A stretch of 64,000 nucleotides of DNA from assembly GCA_032622095.1 (NCBI GenBank), contig CP136061.1:36649797-36713796 (forward strand). The letters are read 5' to 3'. The position numbers and the translations under genes are program-made. This DNA comes from Siphonodentalium dalli. Its lineage: Eukaryota; Mollusca; Scaphopoda; Gadilida; Siphonodentaliidae. The notes beneath the pieces are model-generated. The model did no database searches and had not been told where the DNA came from. It saw only the letters and a list, made by a program, of their open reading frames with translations. Position 1 is the first letter of the stretch, and every line of letters starts with the position of its first letter. This document shows, piece after piece, positions 11,646 to 24,273 of this stretch.

Positions 11646-12045
11646 TTAACCCTTTACCCAACAGAACGGCCCTGTGCCAATGCATTCTCTTATATATGCG
11701 AGTCGACCATAGGTCGCCTCGCATATATAAGAGAATGCATTGGCTTAACACATTAAAAATTATAAAATTGTTAAAGAATGTAAGAAAAAATGGTAAAAAG
11801 TGTTAAAAAAAGATTTTTTTTAGGCCAATGCATTCTCTTATATATGCGAGGCGACCTATGGTCGACTCGCATATATAAGAGAATGCATTGGCACAGGGCA
11901 TAACTGTAACTATCACAATGTGGTCAAGGAGCCGGTTCCAATGATATCCATATGTGTATGGTTCTATTGAGACAGACCGAAGATATTTTAGGCTGTTGAA
12001 GCTTTATTTGGCCGGTTTTGGCCGGTTTGTTGGGAAAAGGGTTAA
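11646..12045. mobile_element. TTAA-flanked piggyBac-type MITE with nested insertion
   Basis: TTAA at 11646-11649 and 12042-12045 flank inverted termini CCCTTTACCCAACA (left) and TGTTGGGAAAAGGG (right). CCCT-type termini with TTAA target sites are typical of piggyBac. A 229-bp palindromic-end element sits inside at 11670-11898, so the original MITE was about 170 bp. Confidence 0.8.
11670..11898. mobile_element. Palindromic-end element, short form (229 bp)
   Basis: The outer termini are CCCTGTGCC and GGCACAGGG. Each end is itself a 69-bp hairpin (11676-11744 and 11824-11892) with 27-bp perfect arms (GCCAATGCATTCTC ... GAGAATGCATTGGC) and an inner CGACC/GGTCG stem. The two hairpins are inverted relative to each other. 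The ~79-bp AT-rich centre matches, in reverse complement, the region next to the left hairpin of the larger copy at 43128-44006, so this looks like an internal deletion derivative. No transposase, and I could not define a target duplication. Confidence 0.85.
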
Positions 12046-13017
12046 TCCATGAATGTATATTTGTGAATCGTCGGTTTCGCCCGGGGTTCAATATCGACAC
12101 ATGATCTAAATTCCCATGTATCTACGATGTTGTCGAATGTAACTTATGTTTGTCCTTGTACGTTACATACTTTTGAACTATCAGTGGAACGGGACTATGA
12201 AACCCTCTAGTTTACTGCATGCCACCATCTCAATAAGACATACTGGCAAACAGAAACAAGTATCTGTTATGTGTGGGTAATGTATGATCCTCCAGGCAAA
12301 ATATGCTCTATCTCAGATGTGCCACACGCTGCTCATATCCCCTATGCGATTTATAATGACCATGGTTTCATCTGGCAGGGAATCTCTTAGATTGTATTTC
12401 CCATTAATGCGGTTAACAACGGCTAGCTTGTTTATAAGCGTTGATATTCAACGGCGCGCAAGATTTATTTTATTGCTGGCAACGTAACATTTGTTTCGCT
12501 TTTATTTCCGACCGTTACTCGGAAACCGGAAACGTTCGACTGTATAAACGTATCATCTGCTGTAAGCCCCTCAGAGAAGACGTGTTTATGCAGCTATTGA
12601 CTTTCTGATTTGAATGTGGTTTTTGCTGCAATGATATCCGTGTTCGCGATTTTCGCACTGTTCGTCTGTACCCGTATCGTATAGGTATCATTTCCATTAC
12701 GGATATATAACGTATGTGCCGCACACCTATCAGCCACGTACTTCACGCCCACCATGTAGCATATATCTATATTTATTTAGTAGAATGCAGTCGTGTTGAT
12801 TGCAACGCCTCACCAGGCCAATGGCGAACATCCGAAATAAGACGACGTGTTAATTACGGCATACACACTTAGAAATAATAAGCCATATAGGTACTAAGGT
12901 AGTGCCAATATGTCTGATAGTACCAGACCAACATGTATTGAGAAGAATTTGTTTCTAAAAATTTATATAGTACCACACCATGTTAGTACTATCCACTCTC
13001 GGAACCTGAATGTTAGC
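12046..13017. other. No gene seen
   Basis: No domain in the short open frames at 12284-12487 and 12515-12724, and no repeat recognised. Confidence 0.4.
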
Positions 13018-13100
13018 CACGTGATGGCATCACGTGATAATTAATTTGGCACTAGCGCGATCTCGGTACCCAAGTGTTATCCACGTGATGGCATCACGTG
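13018..13100. repeat. Two E-box palindromes in a 64-bp direct repeat
   Basis: The 19-bp inverted repeat CACGTGATGGCATCACGTG occurs at 13018-13036 and again at 13082-13100, within a larger direct repeat that includes GATAATT and CTAGC..GATCTCG. Each palindrome contains two CACGTG E-boxes, the core bound by bHLH factors. A regulatory role is only inferred. Confidence 0.8.
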
Positions 13101-14356
13101 ATAATTCATTTGGTACTAGCCGATCTCGATAAAATGGCGGCGTCCAGCCACTTCAAGTTGATACGATTGAGATTTTTTACAGTATATAAACATGGACGAA
13201 GAGACAAACAAACATCAGACTTAGACATTTTATGTTGGTATCGGGCTGGGCTTACATGTTGTAGTATATGCCAGTTTAGGTACGTTGTTCGCTCGCTGGG
13301 TGGATTTAAGATTAGGGAAGTAACTTCTCTGAAATTCATCAACATATTTTTGTGTGTGTGAAATTGGACCTAACTGGCTTCTCAAATCTCAATAACCTGG
13401 AATATTGTCAGCACTGTGTGGATTATGGTTGTACATGGACGGGACAAGATGATATATAACCTCCGAAAAAATAACGGGCGTTTACATTATTGAAAGCAGA
13501 AATTTTCCGTGAACTGAGCTAGACCAAATTGAAAAGTCATTGAGTGCAGTGTGGTTTAATACATGCACAACACAACAGTATTGTGAATTACAAAAGACAG
13601 ATACTTAAGTTTCACAACATTATAAACCGCCCAATTAACTCACAAGAGTCAACCACTGGTGACTGATTACGAAACATCCAATTCTGTAGAAATTAGTCAG
13701 AGTTATGACGTCACAGAGCAGTCATGACTCCTGAGTCAGTAACAAGTTTGATGGCTACAACGTACAAGTACCTGTGCAAAGGACGACGGATCATATTCTT
13801 CAATTTTGATCGAAACGTGATTTGAGAACCATGTCGCCATGACATGTCGCCCAGTTACGGATTCTGCTATTCTTTTGATCGAAACGCCTGTGATGCTGTG
13901 ATATTGTTCTGATATATTTATGGAATGGTGCATAATCTCGGAGATATGGATCCAATTCTGGGACACACGTTATAACTGAATCAAATCGCTTTTAGTAACG
14001 TACTGCAGCTATGCTCTTATTAATCACTCCATTTAACAAGGTTATAGTGCGTTAATGACACTCAGACACCGGTTATACCATACCGCCGTTCAACCATGGT
14101 CAAGTGGTTGATATGTGGCAACCGCAGATAATTTTTATACAGTCTTATTAATAATATTTTGCGACCACTGTATGCCGCACTAATTTTGTACATGGACACC
14201 TTGTAAACACCCAGTCCAGCTTTTCATCAGTGCCATGCACCATATTAACTATACACAAAACAATATTTCAATTAATAATTTGTTTACGGTTTAATTAACA
14301 TTCAAAGTTGGTCACTGACCGACATTCGCAACTAGTAATATCGGTGGCCAATGTCG
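13101..14356. other. No gene seen
   Basis: Short open frames at 13098-13361, 13106-13345 and 13736-13966 show no motif. Confidence 0.4.
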
Positions 14357-14858
14357 TTAACGGCACGTGCGGCCTTAATTGTCGAAAATATTCATATTTG
14401 TTCCAAACACCGTAAACAGAAAAACACTAAAACGCATACAGTTCCGTTCATATATAACCACGACCATCGCGTAAACAGCATGTTATCATAAAGACCTCTA
14501 TATTTTACCTAAGCAAGATCCTGACTGTGGTACAGAAGACAGCACAATACTACTGGCTAATCACACACAAATGACATAAACGCTCTTTATTAGTTCCATA
14601 TCAGGAATTCACCAACAAAGAACGCTCTTTATGTTTACCATCATAATATAAACAAACACCAGAAAAGTAACTTTTTATGCTTTTGTTTACATAACAATGG
14701 TCAAACATATGACCATAACATACTGTTTATGCGATATTTGTTATTTGTATACGGACAAAGTCTATCTACATGTTGATGTTCTTTCTGTTTGTGGCGGTTT
14801 TTGACGGGTGGAGATATTTTCACAGGATACCCACCGCCAAGGCCAACCGTGTCTTTAA
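14357..14858 (-). mobile_element. Family A MITE, full copy, minus orientation
   Basis: TTAA at 14357-14360 and 14855-14858. It reads as the reverse complement of 7124-7625 with the same 502-bp length: CGGCACGTGCGGCC at the left and GGCCAACCGTGTCT at the right. The paired CGCTCTTTAT core is present near 14580 and 14625. Confidence 0.85.
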
Positions 14859-15420
14859 GGGGGGAGGGGTCAATTAGAGCTTAGCTGTATACTTACATGA
14901 ACATGTAGACCATTCCAATGTCCAGATGCTTCATGTTCTTATCAAAACATGTCTGGCTACATGTGTGGTTATCATTCTGAGCGATTCGGCCATTTCCGCT
15001 TTGCTAGGAAATAACCTCATCCATAACTGGAAACCATATTAGCGAAATTATACATTATATGGCTCTGGTGATCAGGCAATGCCACTGACTTGTTGACGCA
15101 TAGATGCGAATGGAGAATAATTTATTAACTATGGCTTTACCAAACTTTATCATATATTAAATACATTAAACTCTCTTTGTGTTACATGTATCTTAGTATT
15201 TGTTCATTTACTGATACAGCGCATTGTAAGTGTACGATAAGCAAAACACTGAACACCGTGGCAATTATATTGGGAGAGTGATAATAATTTTGGTAACCCA
15301 TTCAACACCTCCTTGTAGCGAGTACTAGTGAGCGCTATATCGGTATTTTTCAAACAACAGTTTTAATTAACCAAAGTTAATGGTCTCCCCATTTTTGAGT
15401 ATTCTGCTTATCGCACACTA
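14859..15420. other. No gene seen
   Basis: Spacer before the tandem repeat. Nothing recognisable. Confidence 0.4.
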
Positions 15421-16740
15421 TTTACGAAAGGTTTGGGAGTTATCGCAAAGATTTGCTCCCTTGGCTGTGAATGACCGATCGGTCTATTTTAGCATGTCAG
15501 GGCAATTATAGATTGATAGGTTGGTCACTCAGACCTGTTTAAGATGTCTGATTTATAATGTTCACAGAAGCCCATTATCGGCAAAAAGCCTTTGCGACAA
15601 ATCTCAAACATCTTTGCGATAAATCGCAAAAATATAATCGCCCAGTACGTAGTCTGAGAGTTATCATAAAGATGTTTCAGATTTATCGTAAAGGTTTGTG
15701 TGTTATCGCAAAGGTGTTTGTGATTTATCGCAAAGGTTTGCTCCCTCGTCACTCATGCATCTGGCTGTGAATGACTGATCGGTCTATTTTAGTCTGACCG
15801 GGCATAGATTGATAGGTTGTTCACTCAGACCTGTTTAAGATGTCTGATTTATAATATTCACAGAAGCCCATTAGTGCAAAAAAAACCTTTGCGACAAATC
15901 TCAAACATCTTTGCGATATATAAAAAAATTTATTCACACAGTACGTAGTCTGAGATTTTTCGTAAAGATGTTTGAGATTTACCGTAATGGTTTGCATGTT
16001 ATCGCGAAAGTGTTTGTGATTTTTCGCAAAGTTTTGCTCCTCTCAACATTCTTGCATTGGCCGTGAATGACTGATCGGTCTATTTTAGACCGACCGTTCA
16101 ATTATAAATTGATAGGTTGTTCACTGAGAACTGTTCAAGATGGCTGATTTATAATGTTTACACACAAATTAAGAAATTTTTAGCACCAAAAACGTTTGCC
16201 ACAAATCGCAAACATGTTTGCGATAATTCGCAAAATTTAATCACCCACTACGTAGTCTGAGAGTCATCGTAAAGATGTTTGAGATTTATCGTAAAGGTTT
16301 GCGAGTTATCGCAAAGGTGTTTGTAATTTTTCGCAATGTTGTTTTGTGATTTGTCGCGAAGGTTTGCTCGCCTTATCCCACATGCGTGCTTGCTGCCAAA
16401 GAACGATCGGTCTATTTTAGCCCAACCGTGCTATTATAGATCGATTGGTGGTTTACCCAGACCTGTTGAAGATGTCGGATTATATTTATATGGTTCAAGT
16501 CCATTAATGCCAATGCATGAAAATATATCTGCGATAAATCACAAACCATTGCGATTAATCGCAAACCTTTTGTAATCAATCGAAAACCTTTACACTAAAT
16601 CGCATATACCGGTACTTATTGCAAAGTTGTTTGCGATTCGCAAAGGTTTGCGATTTATCGCAAGGTAGTTTTTTTATTTATCGGGCTATTCTAGATCGAT
16701 CGGTGTTTCATCCAGACCAGTTCCAAGATGTTTGATTTAT
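15421..16740. repeat. ~300-bp tandem repeat, four units plus a partial one
   Basis: The anchor GATCGGTCTATTTTAG recurs at 15477, 15777, 16073 and 16405, and in decayed form near 16700, giving periods of 300, 296 and 332 bp. Every unit also repeats AGACCTGTTTAAGATGTCTG. Each is dense in a short motif, ATCGCAAAGGTTTG, in both orientations, sometimes as the palindrome TTTGCGATAAATCGCAAA. Open frames here follow the repeat and are not genes. Confidence 0.85.
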
Positions 16741-17070
16741 GTTTACTTAATATTATTGCACACAAATTAAGAAATTATTTTTGGACATTCAGACCAATTT
16801 TACTCCACATGCAGGGAACAGGGAATCCTGAAATCGAGATCTTAAACTTGATTTAAGTTCAAAATCACGATCAAGGTTATTTACTAATAAAAGTAATGCA
16901 TGTATAATTCGGATTATTTCATTATCACTATGCAATGGAGTGGTTTTGTACTTTATTCAATGTTTAAACGCCATTGCTTCATTTGGAATCTAAATTGCCA
17001 CATTGTTAAATTTGCCGTCGGCCATGTTTCGTAATTTCGAGTGCTTGGTATCTGGGCATGTTCTCCGCTT

Positions 17071-17447
17071 AGTACCTATGTTTGGTTATGTGGAGTACCA
17101 AATTACTAGGTACTATGCATAGTACCTAAATACTTCAGAGTATCTATCTTTATATTCGGTACTTCATATAATATAATGGGTGTGTATTTCTTGGCACTTC
17201 ATGTCGTGTGCGTCATGACTTCGGTGACATAAAGGCAGAGTGGGTATTATATGCACAATGGCCGGATAAAACCTAATTATTTAGTAGGTAATCCAGAGTA
17301 CCAATCATATTGGTACTCTAGAGTACCTAAAGTGTTGGTACTCCAGAGTACCTAAACTTTTGGTACTCCAGAGTACCACTTTTGGTACTCCAGTGTACCA
17401 AGCAGTTGGTACTCCCCCTGGGACTACGTAGGCACTCTGAAGTACCT
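17071..17447. repeat. Cluster of GGTACTC/GAGTACC palindromes
   Basis: Imperfectly spaced copies of the 16-bp palindrome GGTACTCCAGAGTACC (variant with TAGAG) occur between 17310 and 17400, with half-sites and decayed copies out to 17071 and 17447. Spacing is about 22-26 bp in the densest part. Non-coding. Confidence 0.75.
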
Positions 17448-17689
17448 ATTTTTTAAAGATTGTAGTGTGTAGCATAATCATGTCCTATGAAATTCGTCTT
17501 CCCCAATAACTGCTCTAAACAATTCTGGTATCGAATAATAAACATCCACAATGTCTCGTTTCCAATTCATGGAGGGCTTAAATTGATGATTAGTACCTGT
17601 ACTTAATTTCTTACCAATCGCTGTGTGAACTATGTTCATAAACTGCACGTATAATGTATGTATATAATTATATGACGACAAACTTTAGT

Positions 17690-18271
17690 GGAGAAAATGA
17701 GGGAAGAAGTTGAGGAAATAGATTGGAAAGGAAAATTTGAGGACTGTAAAAATGACCTCGAAGTGACAGCAGAAGGAGTTGAGATAAGGCTATATACAAA
17801 CAATGGGGAAAATCCAAACCAAATATATACCACCCAGTCAGCCTAACCAGTATAGTATAGGCATAGCTCTGAAGGCAAGAATAAGAGACAAAAGAATGGA
17901 TCACATGAAGACAAAAAACTATTTAGCAAGAAGCAATTTGGGTTCATCAAGGGACGGTCTACAATATCACAGCTGCTGCACTCCTTAGGGAAGACCATAC
18001 ACGAAGGACATGCGACAAATGCAATGTATATGGACTTCAAGAAAGCATTTGGTACTGTCCCATGTCAAAGTATTTAACACAAGGAGAGATATTACGGTAT
18101 CAGTGGGAACATACTGGAATGGATAGCAAACTTTATACAAGGAAGACAACAAAGAGTGGTGATAAATGGTGAAACGTCAACAGCACGTGAAGAAATAAGT
18201 GGAATACCCCAATGAAGAGTGCTCGGACCCATATTATTTGTCATCTACATCAATGACCTACAATCCAACGT
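17690..18271 (+). pseudogene. Decayed non-LTR retrotransposon (LINE) reverse transcriptase fragment
   Basis: Conceptual translation across shifting frames reads through recognisable LINE RT blocks: YRPVSLTS-like with frame breaks near 17840, KKQFGFIKGRSTISQLLHS (17925-17985), MYMDFKKAFGTVPC (18028-18065; the first catalytic Asp), RQQRVVINGETSTAREEISG (18145-18205) and RVLGPILFVIYINDLQSNV (18215-18271). A stop (TGA) follows IPQ near 18212 and there are several frameshifts, so it is a pseudogene. It stops at the TTAA where a family A MITE starts; I could not recognise LINE sequence beyond that MITE. The YADD block is missing. Confidence 0.8.
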
Positions 18272-18799
18272 TTAAGATACGGACGGCGTTCGTGATGGGT
18301 ATGCTGTTAAAATAGTCACATCCGTCAAAAACCGCCATAAAGAGAAAGAATAGTAAACATATAGTCACACTTTATTCTGATACCAATCAGAAATATGGCA
18401 TAAACAGTATGGCATTGTCAAATGTTTTTCCTTTGTTATGTAAACAAAATCAAAAAACGATGCAGAACCCGGCTTTTGTTTAGATCCGGATATGGTAAAC
18501 ATAAAGAGCGTTATTTTTTAATGTTTTGCTGATATGGAAATAATAAAGAGCGCTTACATCATTTGTGTGTGATTAACCAATATAATTGCGCTGTGTTAAA
18601 TAAACAGAAGCAAAACTTCTGTAACACGAGAAGGTCCTTGTGTACGTACACCATCGTACGTCTTGGCAACAATATACTATTTACGCGCTGATTATGTTTG
18701 GCATATGAACAAAACTATATATATTTTAATATTCCTTCTGTTGATGGAGATATGAACAAATATGAATAGTTCTGCAACGAACGCCGCCCGTGCCTTTAA
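18272..18799 (+). mobile_element. Family A MITE, diverged 528-bp copy
   Basis: TTAA at 18272-18275 and 18796-18799 around GATACGGACGGCG and CGCCGCCCGTGCCT. It is the same layout as other family A copies but a different subfamily, most like the truncated copy at 50536-50806 (shared hairpin AAGCAAAACTTCTGTAACAC). Core motifs CATAAAGAGCGTT and AATAAAGAGCGCT are present. It abuts the LINE fragment. Confidence 0.8.
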
Positions 18800-19440
18800 G
18801 AGGGCATGGTGTCCCACAAATTCCGTGATCTAGTAGCATTAAGACGTAGAACAAGATGACATACCAACACACGTGAACATTCCACATGAATGCTGACGCG
18901 AAGGCTTGATTCGACTAAGGTTTTCGAACATGTTTTTTCGGCAATCGATCCACATAATTTTTGGAAGACACGCTTGGCTATGTGACTTCACCACTTCGGT
19001 TGTCATCACTCACAACAGCTGCCCAGTTTGGCTTAATTATCGATTATGTATTATTCATATCCAATTCGGTCCGAAATGAATTTTAAATCGACTGGGACAA
19101 AAAACTCCGCGTCCACGCATATCACTCCTTCGTGTTCGCGGTACGGTGGAGGGTACACGATTGCGCAAAGTGCTCAATAATTCACGATACCATTCAAAGA
19201 CACATTAAGTCATGTGTCATACGATTTGACACCATTGTATTAATACCTGTCAATTTCTGACGTCAGAAAATAATGTGAAATTGGCAACCCGATCTCACTC
19301 GATGTCACTCCCAGAAGAAATCGGTCATGGATAAAACGACCGTATTATCATGGGTATACAAATAGGTCCACAAGTTGGAATACACACTAGTCAATTGCTT
19401 ATTGTTGCAGTACATGGTGCCTGCCCTGCCTGTTCTCGTG
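18800..19440. other. No gene seen
   Basis: No recognisable coding or repeat structure. Confidence 0.4.
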
Positions 19441-20098
19441 AAAATAAGCAATTTACGGACTTATTTTATAATTGCGCGAAATAAGCTCATATTGACATTA
19501 ATTGAAAACTCAAACACGCTATATATGGGACACAGGCTATCAAAAGAGCCATATATGGGGCTATGTCAATATGAAATAAACGCGTATTATGCTTATTTTC
19601 TCGAGAACAGGTTGGGAATAACACGGCTGGACCAACTCTAGACTAAACTTTATAATGTGTTTTCACTGTGGCCCGTTCCATCCAACGGAATGGCGGGATA
19701 TAAGTCCATTATTGGCTTACGTCAAAGTACAATGGCCGGATTCGTCATCTCCAGTTTAAACCGCGGTCAAGACAAACCGGGTCTAAGTGGCGATTTTGTC
19801 GTTCAGTTGCCAGCTAATAGACACCTCTATTATGTTATATGCGCATGCAGTCAAACTATCTGTTACCAATAGGACCAAAAGGCAGGCCGATATAATGCTT
19901 TTTGACATGCCATAAATTATCGCGAACACGTGCACGCTCATGGGATTTATTCACTGAGAAATAATTATCGCTCATGGACCACTAATCCGATCTCATTCTG
20001 GGCTTAAATCAATCTGACAATGGGCATGTCTCTCAACACCAGTTCCACGCGCTGTTCGTCACTTTGTGATAGATTTTCTGCAAGATGCTTTACCCGAA
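19441..20098 (+). repeat. Family D fragment followed by repeat G
   Basis: 19441-19735 has decayed family D blocks (TATAATGTGTTTTCACTGTG, then GGAATGGCGGGATATAAGTC). 19737-20098 (repeat G) starts GGATTCGTCATCTCCAG and includes AAACCGGGTCTAAG, ATGCAGTCAAACTA and GCACTAATCCGATCTCATTC-like blocks. The same D-then-G order recurs at 38320-38880, so the two may be parts of one longer element. Confidence 0.6.
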
Positions 20099-20228
20099 AA
20101 AGATAAAAATTGGTGTATTTACATGTATATCTGTTTATATAAAATAGATCTGTCTGTATATCTGTTTGTCCGTCTGTCTTCTCAACTTTTCTCCCGGACC
20201 CCTGGACCGATTTCAACCAAATTAGGTG

Positions 20229-23038
20229 TGGTGACTCGGGGTAACCAGGCGGATGGTATAACGGCGTTAGGTTTCAAAATTTTGATTTAAAAATAAGTAA
20301 AATTAATTGAAAAAATAATTAAATGTCGTGCATTGCATACAGTGGACGTGTACGCGGGCATGAGTTAGTGCTATGCAGACATTATAATACCAACGTATAT
20401 GGGTCAAATACAGAACCCGGCTCAATCAATCGGCAAGTCACGCCTCTCTAGTGTTTCAGACAAGAATTCCTCTGCAACTGCAGTAAGCTTACTACGCCTT
20501 GGTCAGAACGCAGAGCCTCTGCGCTTGTTTTGTGCATGCACAAAACAAGCGCGGCGCTCTGGTGCCTATGGACGACCATGGAGACCCTCACCCGTCGTAG
20601 CCAGTGTCCACTGCGTCACCAATCGGTTCTTGGAGACCTTAGTGCGTTTAGGTGTGCACTATGATACTTTTGCAGCGCAATGCAAGCGCCGACTTGAGTG
20701 TGACAGGGGCTTTAGTTGTATAGCTGCCATATACATGTATGTAATCCCCAAAGAACAGTCATGTCACCAAATTAAAACATACTCGGGACAACATGAGATT
20801 CGGGTCAGAATAACTTACCTAGAATTCCAATTATAGCATCTCGTGGACATTTGAGGCCAAATAAATCCTTCGCTCTGCCATACAACAATCGTTATCGTCC
20901 CACAAGCAAATTAATGTAATGAGACCAGGCCACCGTCGATCTCTGCGCTAATCGCCACCACCGTCCACTAAATTTTCGATTAGCGTACTAAAGCGCCAAC
21001 CGACGTGGCATAAATCTCAATAAGGTCATATTCCATTGTTGTAACTTACGTGAACTGGATCCTCAGAATGAATTACATCCACTCGGATCGATCGCAAATT
21101 CATCTTCATTGGGGCCCCGATCCCTTTTTGCTCACTAATTAATTGGGAGTATGTGGACGTGCAATATATGCCGCTAAGCTGTAACAAAATGTGTGTTGTT
21201 TCTTTAATAGTTGTAGTAGACATACCTAACACATCCACCATATTATTGTACATACAAAATTATGGAAGTCAACAAGTTCAAAAGTTCAGTCCGTACAGAT
21301 GGAACAAAAGTTTCGGAACAAATTAAATCTGAAACTAAACTCTATCATATAATCGCGACGTCACAGTGTGTGTGTATACATATATATATATATATTGTAT
21401 GTTCTGTGTTAAATCATAGGTTTTGCAATAAACTGATTCTGACCAAAGATACAAGATGTATTCGTTGATCATCTTATATTGTGAAATAACAAGTATACCC
21501 TATACCACCACTTGATTGAGGAGTCATACATTTATAGATAAATCCAATATTGCGATCATAAGACCAGACCCGAATATCAAACTCATTTCCAACATGGGAA
21601 CCCTCGCGTCTTACTCCCAGTCATGGCTATCACACAATGAAGTCGGCTCCGATATATGGTCATAGGAAATGACCATAACAGCCGGACCAATCCCGACGTG
21701 TATTACCAAAAACCTCATTATGTATTCACCCAAATAGTATATTAGTAAATACAATCCCCCATGATATCATGCTTGTCCGGTTCATCCTCCGAGCCTCTAG
21801 TCTACAGAGGCTCGACTACTCTGATACCAGGGTCATCGGTCTGTCACAATTGTATACACCAGTTGTATAATATTCGCGACGTATTGAAACATTTTGCATA
21901 TCTATGATCATTGACCTCACAAAATGTCAAGTCAACTAATCAAAATCCACAACATGTTATGTGACACGTACCATAAATGTAACGAACCACCACGTGGAAC
22001 ATCCATTCAGTTGCGTGTTCTCAATATGTCGAGCGTTGAACCGAAGTACCGCAGTACCATGTGCTGAATATAAAAACAAACTCAAAGCTGTAATGCTCAT
22101 AATTATGTAATAACAGTTGCCTGTTATGATAAAGATAAAAGAGGCCGCATTTCGTACCAAGCAGTGTGGAAGTCTACATCAACGTATGAATGCAAAACGC
22201 GTTACCATACGTAAGCCACCAATGTATATTGTGTGCATACATTGTAAGTTGGACCTTCAGTTGGTTGAACCGTCTGCTTATTTACTGAGCTATAATCGTG
22301 ATTGGTATGCAATGGTAAACCAAACCCGGTATGCTGGTTGATACTTTTCGACATTCAACGTTTGATTCAGGATATCCACTTAGAATGTTAATACATTTCA
22401 GTTTGGCGGGCTCGTTCAGTTATTTAACGAGAAGTAATTTATTGTCGATGAGTTACGTTTGTGGGATCAGTTAGGCATGAATTCCAGGCGTAAATCATTG
22501 TATTAGCTACTCCTCTAATGCCATTATTATACTAAACAGAAGAACGCTGCAGTTCTGGTGCATTTAATGTCGTGTATACAAGACGTTGATCTAAAACCAG
22601 ATCTGTTTCAGATTATTTTTTAATTAGAAGCGGTTATTGAATGTGTGCTGTGTATCACTGACACTGGTGACCACAATCTCTGCTCATTGGATACAAATTG
22701 TTCAAATTCAGATATCTACTCGTTTTCCAAATAAGATGTATCAGGGTGACGAAGCAAACAAAATGTCTATATACTGCTTATTTCTGTGTGTGAACAAATA
22801 CGCATTTCCTGTCGAAATGACACATGAACGCTCATTCAAATGAATAATATACCGTTCTAATATACAATTATTTCACTGATGGGAGAATATATTCAGTACA
22901 GATAGGGTTAACCTTGTCAGAGGTGAACATAATTTATTATAGGTCAGAAGGCTTGCATGATTCGGATACAAACGAATGTGTCAAGTTGATAATGCTATTG
23001 TTAATCGATTACAATGCGATTCCTGAGATTGGTCTTTG
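20229..23038 (+). repeat. Tandem duplication, copy 1 (~2.81 kb)
   Basis: Starts GTGACTCGGGGTAACC and ends at GGTCTTTGT, where the second copy begins with the same GTGACTCGGGGTAACC. Copy 2 resumes every landmark: the 145-codon frame at 20399, the (TA)n at 21382 and GTATGTTCTGTGTTAAATC. By eye the copies differ at roughly one base in a hundred. Open frames inside (20399-20836, 21957-22160, 22117-22341, 22637-22843) have no recognised domain. Confidence 0.9.
20521..20552. repeat. 32-bp perfect palindrome (copy 1)
   Basis: Half-site GCGCTTGTTTTGTGCA is followed at once by its exact reverse complement. The same palindrome is conserved in copy 2 at 23334-23365. Confidence 0.95.
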
Positions 23039-23333
23039 TGACTCGGGGTAACCATGTACAGGCGGATGGTATAACGGCGTTAGGTTTCAAAATTTTGATT
23101 TAAAAATAAGTAAAATTAATTGAAAAAATAATTAAATGTCGTGCATTGCATACAGTGGACGTGTACGAGGGCATGAGTTAGTGCTATGCAGACATTATAA
23201 TACCAACGTATATGGGTCAAATACAGAACCCGGCTCAATCAATCGGCAAGTCACGCCTCTCTAGTGTTTCAGACAATAATTCCTACGCAACTGCAGTAAG
23301 CTTACTACGCCTTGGTCAGAACGCAGAGCCTCT

Positions 23334-23365
23334 GCGCTTGTTTTGTGCATGCACAAAACAAGCGC
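23334..23365. repeat. 32-bp perfect palindrome (copy 2)
   Basis: Same as 20521-20552, with no change between the duplicated copies. Confidence 0.95.
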
Positions 23366-24273
23366 GGCGCTCTGGTGCCTATGGACGACCATGGAGACCC
23401 TCACCCGTCGTAGCCAGTGTCCACTGCGTCACCAATCGGTTCTTGGAGACCTTAGTGCGTTTAGGTGTGCGCTTTGATACTTTTGCAGCGCAATGCAAGC
23501 GCCGACTTGAGTGTGACAGGGGCTTTAGTTGTATAGCTGCCATATACATGTATGTAATCCCCAAAGAACAGTCATGTCACCAAATTAAAACATACTCGGG
23601 ACAACATGAGATTCGGGTCAGAATAACTTACCTAGAATTCCAATTATAGCATCTCGTGGACATTTGAGGCCAAATAAATCCTTCGCTCTGCCATACAACA
23701 ATCGTTATCGTCACACAAGCAAATTAATGTAATGAGACCAGGCCACCGTCGATCTCTGCGCTAATCGCCACCACCGTCCACTAAATTTTCGATTAGCGTA
23801 CTAAAGCGCCAACCGACGTGGCATAAATCTCAATAAGGTCATATTCCATTGTTGTAACTTACGTGAACTGGATCCTCAGAATGAATTACATCCACTCGGA
23901 TCGATCGCAAATTCATCTTCATTGGGGCCCCGATCCCTTTTTGCTCACTAATTAATTGGGAGTATGTGGACGTGCAATATATGCCGATAAGCTGTAACAA
24001 AATGTGTGTTGTTTCTATAATAGTTGTAGTAGACATACCTAACACATCCATCATATTATTGTACATACAAAATTATGGAAGTCAACAAGTTCAAAAGTTC
24101 AGTCCGTACAGATGGAACAAAAGTTTCGGAACAAATTAAATCTGAAACTAAACTCTATCATATAATCGCGACGTCACAGTGTGTGTGTATACATATATAT
24201 ATTTTGAAAGTGTGGAGAGCGCGGGCACAGGTCGGAATCCGATTTCTTATGTAATTATTTCTATGGAACTAGC

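Noticed and set aside
20399-20836. 145-codon open frame conserved in the duplicate copy (23212-23649)
   Set aside because: Conservation follows the general ~99% identity of the duplication; the frame runs through a 32-bp palindrome and shows no recognisable protein feature.
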